This document shows, one piece after another, positions 20,589 to 30,480 of a DNA stretch of 64,000 nucleotides. The notes below the pieces were generated by a model. The model was not told the origin of the DNA and did no database searches. It saw nothing but the letters and a program-made list of their open reading frames with translations. Source of the DNA: Isochrysis galbana. Taxonomy: Eukaryota; Haptophyta; Isochrysidales; Isochrysidaceae. The position numbers were made by a program, and so were the translations under genes. The first letter of the stretch is position 1, and every line of letters begins with the position of its first letter. The DNA lies in the NCBI GenBank assembly GCA_018136815.1, contig CM030933.1, forward strand, positions 7,641,675-7,705,674, given 5' to 3'.

Positions 20589-22960
20589 GTCGGTTTCCTC
20601 GCGAAGCGCGCCATCGCCATTCCTGGATGGAACCCGATTCGCTTTGGTCATCACGATAGACCACGCAACTTTTTTCGTAGTGGAGAAGTTCAGCCTCGCC
20701 TTGTGCATAGCTGGCCCGATTGCGTGTCACTCCAACCACCCTTTCGATAGGTTTGACACGTTGCCGCAGAATATCGCTCTTGTCACCGACTATGGGGACG
20801 AACATGCCACGTCTGGAGTGAATGTTTGCGCACAGGTGTGCCCGATGCTTCATGTTTTGCCACACTTCCCTTGCCATCCCTTGGCGCTCAGGATTTAGTG
20901 CGAGAGATTTCGCTTGGTCTCATCATCCTTCAATATCGCGCCGACCATTAGGCATTTCGGCTGCAGGCCATTGCAGCAGCAATCAACCGGAGCTCGGCTT
21001 CGGATTCGCTATTCCTTTCGCTCTCGCCTGATCCCCCAAGACTAAGTAGGCTTTCATCCCCACATTCTGCAAACACAAACGGCCGTGGGAACGCCGCCTT
21101 CCGCTGCTTCCATCGGCGGCGGCTCAGTCCCTCTGAGGCTGCTGCTTGGAAATCCTTATCACCTTGGCTTGGCCCACCTCCTGTCGACGGGTTCAGCGGT
21201 TACGCGGGCGGTAGTTTCGTGGTCTCGCGGTCGCGAGTGCGCAAGCAGCCGCGCGCGATGTGGGAGGCCATGTTGCGCATCTTGCTTCGCAGGGACCACG
21301 GTATGTACCACGGCACAAACGGAGCGGCGTCAGAGGGGGAGAGCCTGGGCGATGCATTGGCGAGCCTCTTGAACGATGGCCTGTGGAGCATCGTGCTAGG
21401 AGAGCCCACAGACGATCGCTTCGAATGTGACGAGATAGCTGGCTGGGGCACCGCAGTTGCAAGTGGAGAACCGATTTCTTCATCGCTCCCACCCCCAAGC
21501 ATGTTCCGGCCAGCTGATGAAGTCGCTGCTCAGCTATCACGAGTGGCACCGATGAAGCCTTCCAAAGCCGAGCTCGCCACAGGCTGCGGGCCATCCGCTC
21601 TCGCATGTGTCGTGGTCGCCGCCCACCGTACTTCCCCCGAGTGGGCTCACAGCGCTGGCTTACCGGTGGTTTCGTACAAACGCGAGGTGGTCGCCGCCCG
21701 GAGCATGCTAGCCTCTTGCCCGGTTGCTACACTACTGCTAGCTCTATCCGCACGAATATAGAATGCAAAGCTTGTCGCAAAGGCAAGTTTGTATCCTTTT
21801 GTCATGCGGGCTCTCACCCCAACCCTCTGTCGGAAGTTGACCATCCCTCTCTTGTTCACCACGTGCATTGGGCAGGTGACACCTGATAACTTGTATGTGG
21901 TTCCCAATGTTTGGCATGAACATGCAGTCTACCTCCATTACATCTGCTCCTTCTATGATCACTTGCCTCCATTGACAGCATTCCTTCACGGACATCGGAC
22001 CTCATGGCACAATCGGCAGAAGCCGGCGATATCTCAGCTCAAGCAATTGCCCCTCGCGAAGCTTGCCGAGGTGACTTAGGAGATGGAGTCGCTGCTAGTG
22101 ACGCCAACTCACAAGCATTTGCGTTCGCGCGCTCGTCTTCCGGGTTGTGCTTCTTGGTTCGTTGAATTGTCGTATCACTATGCTTGCCTCTCCTGCGCTC
22201 ACCCTCTTTCCATTCGTCGGCGTATGGTGGAAGCGGCTGCATCTATCCCCTTGTTTTTGTAGCGCACCTCATGAGATAGTCTTCTCACTCTCGCTCCTCG
22301 TCTTTTGGTGGCTCTTCATCGTCCTAGGCAAAAGACGTCTACTATTCATTCAACAATGGCATCGATTCCCAGTACTGCATAAACGCCCACACCATCCCCA
22401 ACGAGATACAGGGTTGGCAAAGAGAGTTGAGGGCACAAGCGCACTCGTGGGATCGCGTAATGTTTCCTACTCTAGGTCCGCCCCCCCGGGGGTGTGGGGG
22501 CTATTGTTGCACACAATTCTTAGTCTCGCGGGATAGAATCCGTGCCCGCCCACATGCCTTCTGGCGGAAGCTACTTGCGGACCTCCTCGATGAAGGTGCG
22601 TGGCGACCCATCTTGTACGTTGCGACCCATCCCAGACGTGCGGCACCTGCTGCGTACGCAAGACACCAGCATCAGCATCGGTCCAGTTTTATCGGGACGA
22701 TGCAGGCTCGTTGATTTGCATCCCATCCTTGACAGCCATGCCTTACGGTCAAAAGGCTCCCCAGTGCTGGACTTCACTCCTAAGTTATGCTTAAGGTTGT
22801 TGCTCTCGAATGGCTATCAGGTACACCAGACGTGTGCAAGTTGTCGGGACATACCCTTGAATTGACCTGGGGTTACATTCTGGGTGAGCCTTCCAATTTC
22901 ACCTGCCGCAAGGATGGTTGGGGTGTCAGCGGCGAAAGGTTTGGCTTCACAAGAAAGTGA
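19914..22960 (+). CDS. secreted protein with two tandem DUF3431 domains
   Basis: Function unknown; DUF3431 occurs in secreted or membrane proteins of fungi and protists. Exon 1 (19,914 to about 20,260) encodes a signal peptide (MLILLAPLPSLSVLPLSA) and a Cys-rich segment. Domain 1 ends in exon 21,050-21,686 with GGSFVVSRSRVRKQPRAMWE and LWSIVLGEPTDDRFEC. The same exon continues through a linker into the start of domain 2 (VVVAAHRTSPEWAHSAGLPV). Domain 2 continues in exons 21,876-22,070 (PNVWHEHAVYLHY, FLHGHRTSWHN), 22,328-22,595 (GYCCTQFLVSRDRIRARPHA) and 22,785-22,960 (LELTWGYILGEPSNFTC, stop). Phases agree at all four of these exons. The exons of domain 1 between 20,260 and 21,050 are uncertain: pieces such as GYPEHRIPAINHIAFIIERY (about 20,478) and ALVTDYGDEHATSG (about 20,780) look coding, but a C36 tract lies among them. 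Confidence 0.75.
20551..20586 (+). repeat. poly-C tract (C36)
   Basis: Thirty-six consecutive C inside the first half of the DUF3431 gene, directly after a coding-like segment ending in ERYHAPLP. It is probably intronic; if exonic it would encode polyproline. Such runs are prone to sequencing-length error and to quadruplex formation on the G strand. Confidence 0.95.
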
Positions 22961-23085
22961 CATCCAGGTTTTTGGATCATAGCATTCTTGAGTCGGAGGT
23001 CCGGGGTTGCCAAAATCTAGTCAATGGCTAGCAGTAGCCGTCCATTAACACCAGCTCGCTAGAGAGATATAATAACACTACTAAT
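22961..23085. other. 3' flank of DUF3431 gene
   Basis: Short gene-free flank; nothing recognised. Confidence 0.4.
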
Positions 23086-23480
23086 AAAATAACTGAGCGT
23101 TAGTACCACTACTCCCACTAGCCCGGTACTATCACGACACCCCTCAGCTCACCTGCCCATACGCCTTGACGTGTGCTCATGCCACAGATACATACACCAA
23201 TGCACCCCTTCAAAACTCCCTCCTCGCAGAGCCCCAGGCTCCCATTATAACTCATAACTCGACACAAACCACAAATTACAATGGGGGAAAACCCAGTGAG
23301 GCGAACCGTCCTATACGTCGGGCGACTCGCCAGGGAAAAGCACCGGGGGGGGGGGGGGGGACTCTCGTCGAAAAAGAAGAACGGCCCTTAACAGCTCGCG
23401 CCGCGAGCGGTCCTCGAAGAATAAAAATGACTGCGACTCGAGTAACACGTAACCTGCGCCACCTGGGGCACTCTCGTCGA
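23086..23480 (-). mobile_element. dispersed repeat, inverted copy
   Basis: AACTGAGCGTTAGTACCACT, CCCGGTACTATCACGACAC, CAATGGGGGAAAACCCAGTG, CGTCGGGCGACTCGCC, a G-run, then ACGGCCCTTAACAGCTCGCG. The same blocks occur in the opposite orientation at 27,740-28,005 and 50,060-50,370. The two ends are the most conserved parts. Confidence 0.7.
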
Positions 23481-23859
23481 TCTTGAGGCACTCCTATCGC
23501 GGTGGTGCCCATGAGGCAACCACCGCGGCTTGGGCGAGGCAGAGCGCCATCGCCGATCGCATCGCCAATCGTATATCGCCGGGTAAGATTCTTACTACAT
23601 TCACGCGCACCCACATTCACACAAACGCACGCGAAACTAATAGTAACAAAGTAAGAGCGCGCGGGGAAATTTCTGTGCCGCAAGAATGCCCCGCGCGGAC
23701 TCGAAACGGCCGCGAGGGAGAAGTGAGAAGCATAGACCTCAGTATAAACATACAGAGGTTAGAATGAGCATCCACGATGCATGAGATGGATGTATCCATG
23801 ATAGATATGCATCTATGATGCACATATCATGGATGTATCCAAGATAACTCCCTCTTATT

Positions 23860-25110
23860 CTCTCCCTCCTGTCGCCAGCAGACCCTCTCTGCCCGTTTGC
23901 TAATACAAACGGGGCCCATTTCTCACCGCAATCCATGGAGGTGGGGTGTCTTGGATGGTGGGGCTCCCTCCGCCGGGGCAGCGCGGCCGTCCCCAGGGTG
24001 GGAGAGGCCTCTGCCATAAGGCATGCGGCATGCCTGGTGGCTGAGTGGTTCGTCTTGGATGGTGCTGGCTCTCTGTCCTCCACGGCTTATGGCCCACCAT
24101 GAGGTGGGCCAGCATGGCTGGTGTGGCTGGTGTGGCTGGTGTGGCTGGTGTGGCCGGGGCCACGGGCCGTGCGGCGCGACCGGGGTCGCGCTCACCTGCT
24201 CGGCCTCTGCGGGCGGACGCGGTCGCTTCGTCAGCGACAGCTCCATGGGTGCTGGGGACGTTGACGGGGGTGGAACAAACTCTTCATTTGGTGGGGGCTC
24301 GAAAGGAGGGAGGGACCGGACGGAACCCACATCATCTTCAGCACCAACCACAGAGGGGTTGAGAGAGGAAGGAACACTTGGCAAAGGATCAGCAAAAGAA
24401 AGGAGAGGAAAGGCCGCCGGTGGAGCAATGGACGAGGCGAGAGGACCCATTCCAGCTCCAGTTGACGGGGTGTGAGTAGAGGCCCGAGGAGGCGGCGGAA
24501 CTTCGACCGTCGGCGCGGAGAGGCGAGAGGAGGGGAGAACTGGCTCGGAAAGACTCTCTTTTGAAGAAGGGAGGGGACCCACGAGGCTCTCTTCCCCGGG
24601 GGACTTCGACCCGTACGATTCGAGAACCGAAGAAGAAGAGACGGGCTCATGACGCGGGGACAATGAAGATTTCTCAAGGGGAGAACTCGACATGGCGACC
24701 GGAGCCGAAGGCGCGAGCGAAGATTTTGTGCTTGTCAGAGCAAGGCTGATCTCACTCTTGGAGATTGCCTGCGAGGGCGCGCCGGCAGCTAGCGCGGAAC
24801 GCGGTTCTTGTGGGGAGCTCATGGAGCTTTCCTCGGGGGTGACTACGGGCATGGTGATCGACGCACGACGCACGACGCACGCACGGAGCACGGTGGGCGC
24901 GGAAGTGCGGAAGGAGGCTTGTGGGAGGTGGTGGCAGGCGACTGGGGGTGGCTCAGGCGCGTGCTTGACTTGTATTGACTCGTTGACTCGGGGTATAGAC
25001 TCGGGAACTCGGGGGGACTCGCTTGGGGCAACACGGTGGGACTCGACGAAGTTGCTACAAAAATCACTCACAAGAAACCAAAAACCAAAGTCCTTGGGCT
25101 CAGAAAACTA
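23860..25110 (-). mobile_element. LINE ORF1-like low-complexity ORF, inverted
   Basis: A minus-strand frame of up to 382 residues runs from 25,071 to 23,923. The first codon is not ATG, and a GTGAGT donor-like site sits there. The first usable Met gives MPVVTPEESSMSS near 24,852. The product is Ser/Pro-rich, with SSPLEKSSLSP motifs, KRPRPP near its end and a PHQPHQPHQP run from a 9-bp tandem repeat (24,113-24,150). Composition and the KRP/PHQ region resemble the ORF1 at 10,427. The flank (GTTTGCTAATACAAACGGGG, 23,897-23,916) is a diverged copy of the block at 18,837 and 49,960. No reverse transcriptase follows. Confidence 0.5.
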
Positions 25111-25960
25111 ACGTAAACACTCCGGAATCATACGATAAACAAACCCCTCCCCGCGCGGCGAAGGCTGAAGTCGCGATCGCTCGTCATGCGCGAAGATATA
25201 CGGAAAGAGAGCGCATAACTACGCCACCGACGGGTTCGAACTATCGTTAAAGTGGAACTCGTCCGCTGAAGCCAACGCGGAGGGTCGAGGAGAGATCCAA
25301 ACTCGCGCGGGGGAGAAGGCGATGTGCGGAGAGACCTTCTAGACAAGCGACGAGCAAGGGGCGACGAAACAAGACGCGAGACGCGAGGCGCGTGCCATTC
25401 GTTCTTCCTTTCTTTCATCGAAACCGCGACGAAACTAACATTAAACGTCGGTGCCCCCTCCGCGAGGATCGCGAAGAAGAACGGACGAGATGGAGGCAAT
25501 CATCGAAGGAACCGCGAGAGGAATCGAAGCGAGGGGGGGAACAACGACGGCCGGAGGAAACGAACCGCGCGCGGGGGAGAAGAGAACCTCGCGCGGGGGG
25601 GGGGGATTAATATAACGGCCGGAGGCGACGGACGGCACGCCGAGGGAAAGAACCTGCCGCGGGGGGGGCGAGGGACCGAGGGCACGGCGGGGCAGCGTGG
25701 GAGGGCGCGAGGCCGATCTCGGAGCGAGATCGCGTCCTTTCCCTCGCGGAGCGCGGAGAGACCCCCCACTTCCTCTCCACCTTCTTCTCCCTCCCCTTCA
25801 GATTCTCTTCGAGAGCCTCTTGCCGCTTCGCAAGGGCGTCAAGTAACTTTCGCGAAAGTTGGACGTGAGGGGCCGCCCGCATAGCGTTTTCGTATGTAAA
25901 GTTGGTGTGATTATAGTGGGAGAAAAATGACGTGAGGCGACAAGCGTCTGATCACCCACC
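25111..25960. other. GC-rich low-complexity region, probably retroelement leader
   Basis: Arg/Gly-rich translations, G-runs and CGAACTATCGTTAAA (25,238-25,252), which resembles the CAACTATCGTTAAACC before the LINE ORF1 at 5733. The open frames on both strands are compositional. No domain is seen. Confidence 0.4.
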
Positions 25961-25984
25961 CTCATGATCCCCACGATCTTCCGC

Positions 25985-26135
25985 GATTGAACGCTTTTCC
26001 ATGTGTAGGCTGATGGTGATTGAACGCTTTTCCATGCGGTGGGGGTGATGGCGATTGAACGCGTTCCACGTGTAGGCTGATGGTGATTGAACGCTTTTCT
26101 ATGCGGTGGGTGATGGTGATTGAGCGCTTCTCGCC
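25985..26135. repeat. alternating minisatellite, five units
   Basis: Five occurrences of GATTGAACGC (the last GATTGAGCGC) at about 30-bp spacing. They are separated alternately by TGTAGGCTGATGGT and CGGTGGGTGATGGT spacers, so the higher-order period is about 60 bp. It adjoins the end of the repeat unit at 26,136-26,560. Confidence 0.85.
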
Positions 26136-26560
26136 TAAATGGCGGATTTCGACAAGGTTTCGGCGCGCGTCCCGCTTGATTGGCGTGACTTTGCGGGTAG
26201 TCCCAGTGTATTTGGTGTCTGGCGGCCCCCCCCATATGAATGGATCTTCGAAAACGGGCATGCACCGCGCCCGGTCTCGATTTGAAGTTGGGCTCTTTAA
26301 GCCCTTTCCAATTTCCAACTTCAGCTAAACTTTAGCGTCTTTCGTCTGTCATTATTTATTATTTGGTTACGTTTCGTTGTGGGGGCCCAAGGGGGGGTCT
26401 GGGTCCCAATGGGGCCCGGATATGTGCTAGTTGGGTGTATTGGGAACTTTCTACTAAAAAAATTCCTGAAATTTCTTCAACCGTGAGATCGTCATTTTTC
26501 AGCCCTAACAAAAAAACTGTTTGACGTTTGACCGCCCTACGCCCTACAAGAAAAAGAAAA
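26136..26560 (-). repeat. dispersed repeat, empty-site copy
   Basis: Read on the minus strand: AGGGCGGTCAAACG, a run of T, AAAGTTCCCAATACACCCAA, CTAGCACATATCCGGGCCCC, GGGCCCCCACAACGAAACGT, then ATCGAGACCGGGCGCGGTGC, CACGCCAATCAAGCGGGACG and CGCGCCGAAACCTTGTCGA. The same blocks flank the chromodomain hAT element at 50,465-50,622 and 53,820-54,130. This copy lacks that element and is an uninterrupted paralogue of its target. A short conserved peptide frame (RDRARC-PVF-DDP type) is readable in both copies. Confidence 0.88.
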
Positions 26561-26780
26561 TATCCCCCCCGAGGGAAGCCCCCGGGCAGGGCCCGCACAC
26601 GCTTGGGCCACGCCAGGCACGACTCCAGCACGCCAAAGAACGGTGTCCTACAGGATAGACATCGCTCGCACCGCTGTCATGATCTCGGGAGAGCCCCGCA
26701 TGAGGGGAGTCTCGAGAGTGGGGGGGGCGTGAGGCCCCCCTCCATGGCGACCAATCATGAGATTATTCGGCCAGGCCCAT
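26561..26780 (+). repeat. repeat fragment shared with 30.6-30.85 kb
   Basis: Ends with CTCCATGGCGACCAATCATG AGATTA, as does 30,831-30,856 (AATCATAAGATTA), preceded in both by a GAGAGTGGGGGGGG block and a CATGAGGGG block. Both lie next to a GTCAAAC-TTTGACCG segment, suggesting they belong to the same element as the 26.4-kb repeat. Confidence 0.55.
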
Positions 26781-26969
26781 GTGCAACCGCAGCCACTCAA
26801 CCACGCCCACAACGGCCGGATTTTTATGTAGCGAACAAAAGGAAAAGGAAGTTGGAAGTGGAGCAAATACTAACCCTAACACTCAGCGGTATGTATTGGG
26901 ATAGCCGCCAAAAGGCGTTCAATCAATCAGATTGAAGGGAGAAGACGAAGGTATGCAGCAAGAGAAACA

Positions 26970-27656
26970 TCAATACATAGCAACCAAAGCTACATCGGCA
27001 TGTAAACTCAATGTCTTGGCTTTCAGGGCCGAAATGAGCCCAGCAATATCAATTGTTATGGAACTGGCAAAGGCAACGGGAATGGTAGGTGGCCGTTTGC
27101 ACCCCTCCAACCTGCACTCTCGGAGGCAGGGCAGATCGCGGGGGTCGCTTGAAACAAGTCTAATGGCAGAGATGCTGTCATCGAAGTCTGGCCAAGACGA
27201 CAAAAGAAAAGAGCTCGCAAGGATAGCAAGTCGCGTTGTGAGATCATCGTGCGCAATGCTTGGCAAGTGGACAAATGAGGTCAGCATAGTGCAGCACAGT
27301 AATCTCGCCTGGCGCGGCAGATTCCGTGACCCACTAAATCATCGGCGGCGATGCGAGGTAGATCTGACTGCAATGGCTCATCGATACCAGCGATCGGGGT
27401 CGTTGTCGCCCACGAGCAAGATGAAACCGAAAGCTGCTAAGATTGCTGCAGCAGCAATGGCCAGCCTCATGCGCTCATTAAGCAGCTGCTGGCTATTAGC
27501 TGCGACACGCTTCTCCCTCCCGTCCAAGTAAGCCAACGCTGCCTCAAGTGTCACCGCAGTGCCCGACTCCATGCTGCGCCGCAGCAGGTACTCGAGGTCT
27601 GCGCGGGTACATCGGCGGAGAGCGCGGCGAATTTCGCCGCCCGCTGCCTTCGCCAT
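26970..27656 (-). CDS. small membrane-anchored, possibly armadillo-like protein
   Basis: Not firmly recognised. Exon 1 (27,656 to about 27,421) encodes MAKAAGGEIRRALRRC, a charged helical region (ADLEYLLRRSMESGTAV, TLEAALAYLDGREKRVA) and a transmembrane segment (LAIAAAAILAAFGFILL). A second exon starting about 27,308 (after CCGCGCCAG) continues to the stop at 26,970. It reads as leucine-rich helices (LLCCTMLTSFVHLPSIAHDD, TTRLAILASSFLLSSW), resembling one or two armadillo-type repeats. A donor that keeps phase is GTGGGC at about 27,420. The order, membrane anchor then helical repeats, recalls ARMC10-like proteins, but the match is weak and the splice is inferred. Confidence 0.45.
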
Positions 27657-27734
27657 CGTCGCGCGAGCGCCCACTCTTGTATTCCCACAATCTGTTCATA
27701 CTCCTACTAGTAGCAGAGTAGAAGAAGCAAAACG

Positions 27735-28010
27735 CGAATAGCCCCCCCCCCGGTGCTTTTTCCCGGAGAGTCGCCCGACGTAGGTCGGTCCGCCTCAATG
27801 GGTTTTCCCTCATTTTAACTTGTGGGAGTTTAGAATGGGAGCCGGGGGTCTGCGAGGGGGGAGATGTGGAGGGGTGCATACGTGTATGTATCTGTGGCAG
27901 CAACATGCGCCGAGGCGTACGGGTACGGGCAGGTGCGCTGACTGAGGGTTGTCGTGTTGGTACCGGGCTAGTGAGATTAGTGGTACTAATGCTCAGTTAG
28001 ATTATTATTA
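27735..28010 (+). mobile_element. dispersed repeat copy
   Basis: Blocks GTGCTTTTTCCCGGAGAGTC, GCCTCAATGGGTTTTCCCTC, GGGAGCCGGGGGTCTGCGAG and TACCGGGCTAGTGAGATTAG, ending ACTAATGCTCAGTTAG. It is the inverse of 23,086-23,350 and the same strand as 50,140-50,370. An ATT/TTA run follows at 27,998-28,019. Confidence 0.75.
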
Positions 28011-28021
28011 TTATTATTATA

Positions 28022-28161
28022 CTGACCCACTCCCTTCCCCACAGGCTCGCGCCATTCGCCCATCCTGGCCAGTCGTGGCCAGCCCATTGCTCCAACCCCC
28101 CCTCCCCTCCCTGGTCGACAGGCAGACAGGTGCAGCGTGGGGGCCCCAGAGGCTCAAGAGC
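28022..28161 (+). mobile_element. LINE leader, left half (split by 503-bp element)
   Basis: CTGACCCACTCCC, CCTGGCCAGTCGTGGCCAGC and CTGGTCGACAGG match the leader copies at 4.9 and 35.1 kb. It is interrupted at 28,161 and resumes at 28,665. Confidence 0.65.
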
Positions 28162-28664
28162 CTAGATGTTAAACACGGTGGGTCAGGTCTAGAAACACAC
28201 CAAAAACAGCTGTTTTTGGCTTTTTTGGAAACACGGTGAAACACAGTACCGAAAACAGCGGGTCATATATATATAGTGTATTATGCATATATATTTATAT
28301 CCATCTCCCGTAGGCTCACAGCTCACAGCTACCGGTAGTTCCTGTTCCTGTGGGAGTGTAATTGTAATTGTAACTGTCAAGCATGATTGTGATTGATGAT
28401 TGATTGTCTTGCATCCAACTACCAACTAGGTGGTAGGTGGTAGGTGGTGGTGGTAGCTAGTGGTGTAGTGGTGCAGTTGGGAGGCCAGGCAATCAGGTGG
28501 CGGGATTGATTATGATATGGCTATGGCCTCGCTCGCACGCTCACTAACCGCGCGCGCGCAGCGCGCAACCCTCTGTTCCGGACATGGGGGTCTCCTAGAA
28601 ACACGGTGAAAAACACTGTTTTTGACTTCCGTAGAAACACACTGTTCTTGTGTTTAACATCTAG
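28162..28664. mobile_element. 503-bp terminal-inverted-repeat element (MITE-like)
   Basis: Ends are CTAGATGTTAAACAC on the left and GTGTTTAACATCTAG on the right, a perfect 15-bp inverted repeat. It is flanked by the 10-bp direct repeat GCTCAAGAGC (28,152-28,161 and 28,665-28,674). Sub-terminal GAAACAC-GTGAAA motifs occur near both ends. There is no coding capacity. A ~9-11 bp target duplication fits Mutator-like non-autonomous elements better than hAT (8 bp). A partial relative is at 13,680-14,040. Confidence 0.88.
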
Positions 28665-28920
28665 GCTCAAGAGCGCCAGCGAGGGAGAGGCAGGGGAGGC
28701 CAGGGCCCAGCCCCAGCCTCCTCTGCCCCCTGAGCTGGCCTCCTGGAGCCTCCAGGGGCCGCCAGAGGGCAGAGGGCAGCTGGAGGCCTGCCGCAGGCGC
28801 GCCATCGCGCGTGCCGCAGGAGAGGGGAGAGAGAGCGCGGAGAAGGGGTAAGTCCCGCTCCTGTTTACAGGATAAGTCGGGATAGAGTCGGCCGCCCACT
28901 CGGAGACACAGGAGGAAGGA
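28665..28920 (+). mobile_element. LINE leader, right half
   Basis: GCGAGGGAGAGGCAGGGGAG, CAGCCTCCTCTGCCCCCTGA and GCGCGCCATCGCGCGTGC lead to TGTTTACAGGATAAGTCGGG. It is the reverse complement of the block at 5,440-5,700 and similar to 35,190-35,300. It continues the unit interrupted at 28,161. Confidence 0.65.
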
Positions 28921-28928
28921 AAAAAAAA

Positions 28929-30480
28929 CATCTGAAGATTCTGGGCTACACACCTACTACTGACTGGGACGGGTCTCCCTTCTCTACTTGCATCGCCCTT
29001 ACTTCCCTCCCTCCACCTCTTCCCCTGCCCCCCTTCTTTCCTTTTTCTTCGGTTTCCGGGGTCCGGCCTTGGTGCGCTACCTAAGGCCCCCCGCGGTCGC
29101 CGAATTTTTCCCCCGCGGTAGCCGAACGGTTTCCCCCGCGTGGAACTCTCTAGCCGTCTGTCCGCGAGCCCTCGTCTTCACCACGGAACACTTGCAAAGC
29201 ACTGACTTGACTCTTCCAAGCGTTTGTAATAGGGCCAGCCGTGTAATAGTTGGGCGTCGCCACACCGCCTAAACCCTCAGGTAAAACTCTCGTAAAAGAG
29301 AGAAGAGAGGGGACTATTATACTGAATCCTGCGGTCTTGCGGACTGCCGTGCCGACCGCCGATTCTTCACCTCCCAGTCCGGACGGGTGTGGCTCACCTT
29401 AATTGCTTATTTGCCTTGTCTTTGCTTTCTGTCCCCATCTGTTTCGCTCACCTCTACCTCGCGAGGACGCTCGATTCTAGCAGGGGGGTGTCGCATCCGC
29501 GATCGACTTCCGACCTTAGGCGTCTTCGAGCCCAGTCGTTCTTGTTGCCGCGGAGTTTTACTCGTAACTTGTAGAACTCTGCACTCGTAACTCGCCCCTC
29601 GCTCCTTGCCGTTGCGCCCCTTTGTGGCCTGTCTCGCTCCTGTTTCGCTCCTTTGCACCTTGGGCCTTGCTCTGCCTTTGGTCCCTCCTTGCTGTCGTTC
29701 CCCCGCGCTCGTTCTCGCTCTCGTCGTAGGTGTTCGTCGTTGCGGACCTTTCCCCCGCGCGAAGCCTACCCTCTCTCCCCTTCCGGTTTACGCTCGTAGA
29801 TTCCCTCCTTACTTTCTATCTATTCGTTCGCGGTAACCGCCGTTCGCCGTCGGCTCTTCCGTCGCATCATCGCTCTCTTGTCGGCTTTCTCTTCCTTGTT
29901 TCCTTCCTTCTGTGTTTTCCCCGCCCAAGTGGAGAAAGATACGTTAGTGTGGAGGAATGTTGGGTGAAAGTCAAGTGTGCGTGTCTCGGATTGTTGTCGG
30001 ACTCATCGGATTGGTACCCTGTCGGCCTCTGTCGCCCTCGTCCCTCGTCCCAGTCGCTCCTCGCTCCCTCGTTTTCGCTCTCGCTCTCGCTCAGTCGTAA
30101 CCAGCAATCTTACAACACCAACCAAATCCACTCACTCACCCACTCACCCTCGCTATCCGCTATGTCCGCTCCGTCTTCGCGCTCGCCCTCGCCACTGCCC
30201 GCCATCCATCTCCCAACCATGGAAGATGGCCTGCCCGTCCCGCCCGCCAATGGCCAAAATGCCGTGCCTGCCGCCGCCTACCTTCCGTCCCGTTCGGTTC
30301 CTCCTGTTCCATCCATAACCTCCAATCCGTCAACGGGGGGAGCCGCCTGATGGCGGCGGGGGGAGAAGGGCCGGGGGAGTGGGGGTGTAGAAAGTATGCT
30401 ACGTACTACGTGTAGTAGGTAGTGGTTCCATTCGCCGCGAGTGCGGTAAGAATATTAAAAGGTTTTAAAAATATAAATTA
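28929..30480 (+). mobile_element. internally deleted LINE (leader + ORF1 start + 3' tail)
   Basis: Leader from ATCTGAAGATTCTGGGCTA (like copy 1 at 262), pyrimidine-rich through 30,160. ORF1 starts with ATG at 30,162 (MSAPSSRSPSPLPAIHL...) and runs about 58 codons. At about 30,336 the sequence switches directly to the LINE 3' tail (GGGGGAGCCGCCTGATGGCG ... TGCGGTAAGAATATTAAAAG). All of ORF2 is missing, leaving a ~1.5-kb derivative with both ends, comparable to non-autonomous internally deleted LINEs in other genomes. This copy ties the MSAPSS-type leader to the 3' tail. Confidence 0.7.

Noticed and set aside
21050-21686. Intron starting at GTATGTACC (21,300)
   Set aside because: The frame continues without a break through family motifs on both sides, so this donor-like site is not needed.
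25324-25884. Arg/Gly-rich open frame with RGG-like content
   Set aside because: Composition follows GC-rich repeat DNA; no RNA-binding domain and no conserved start.
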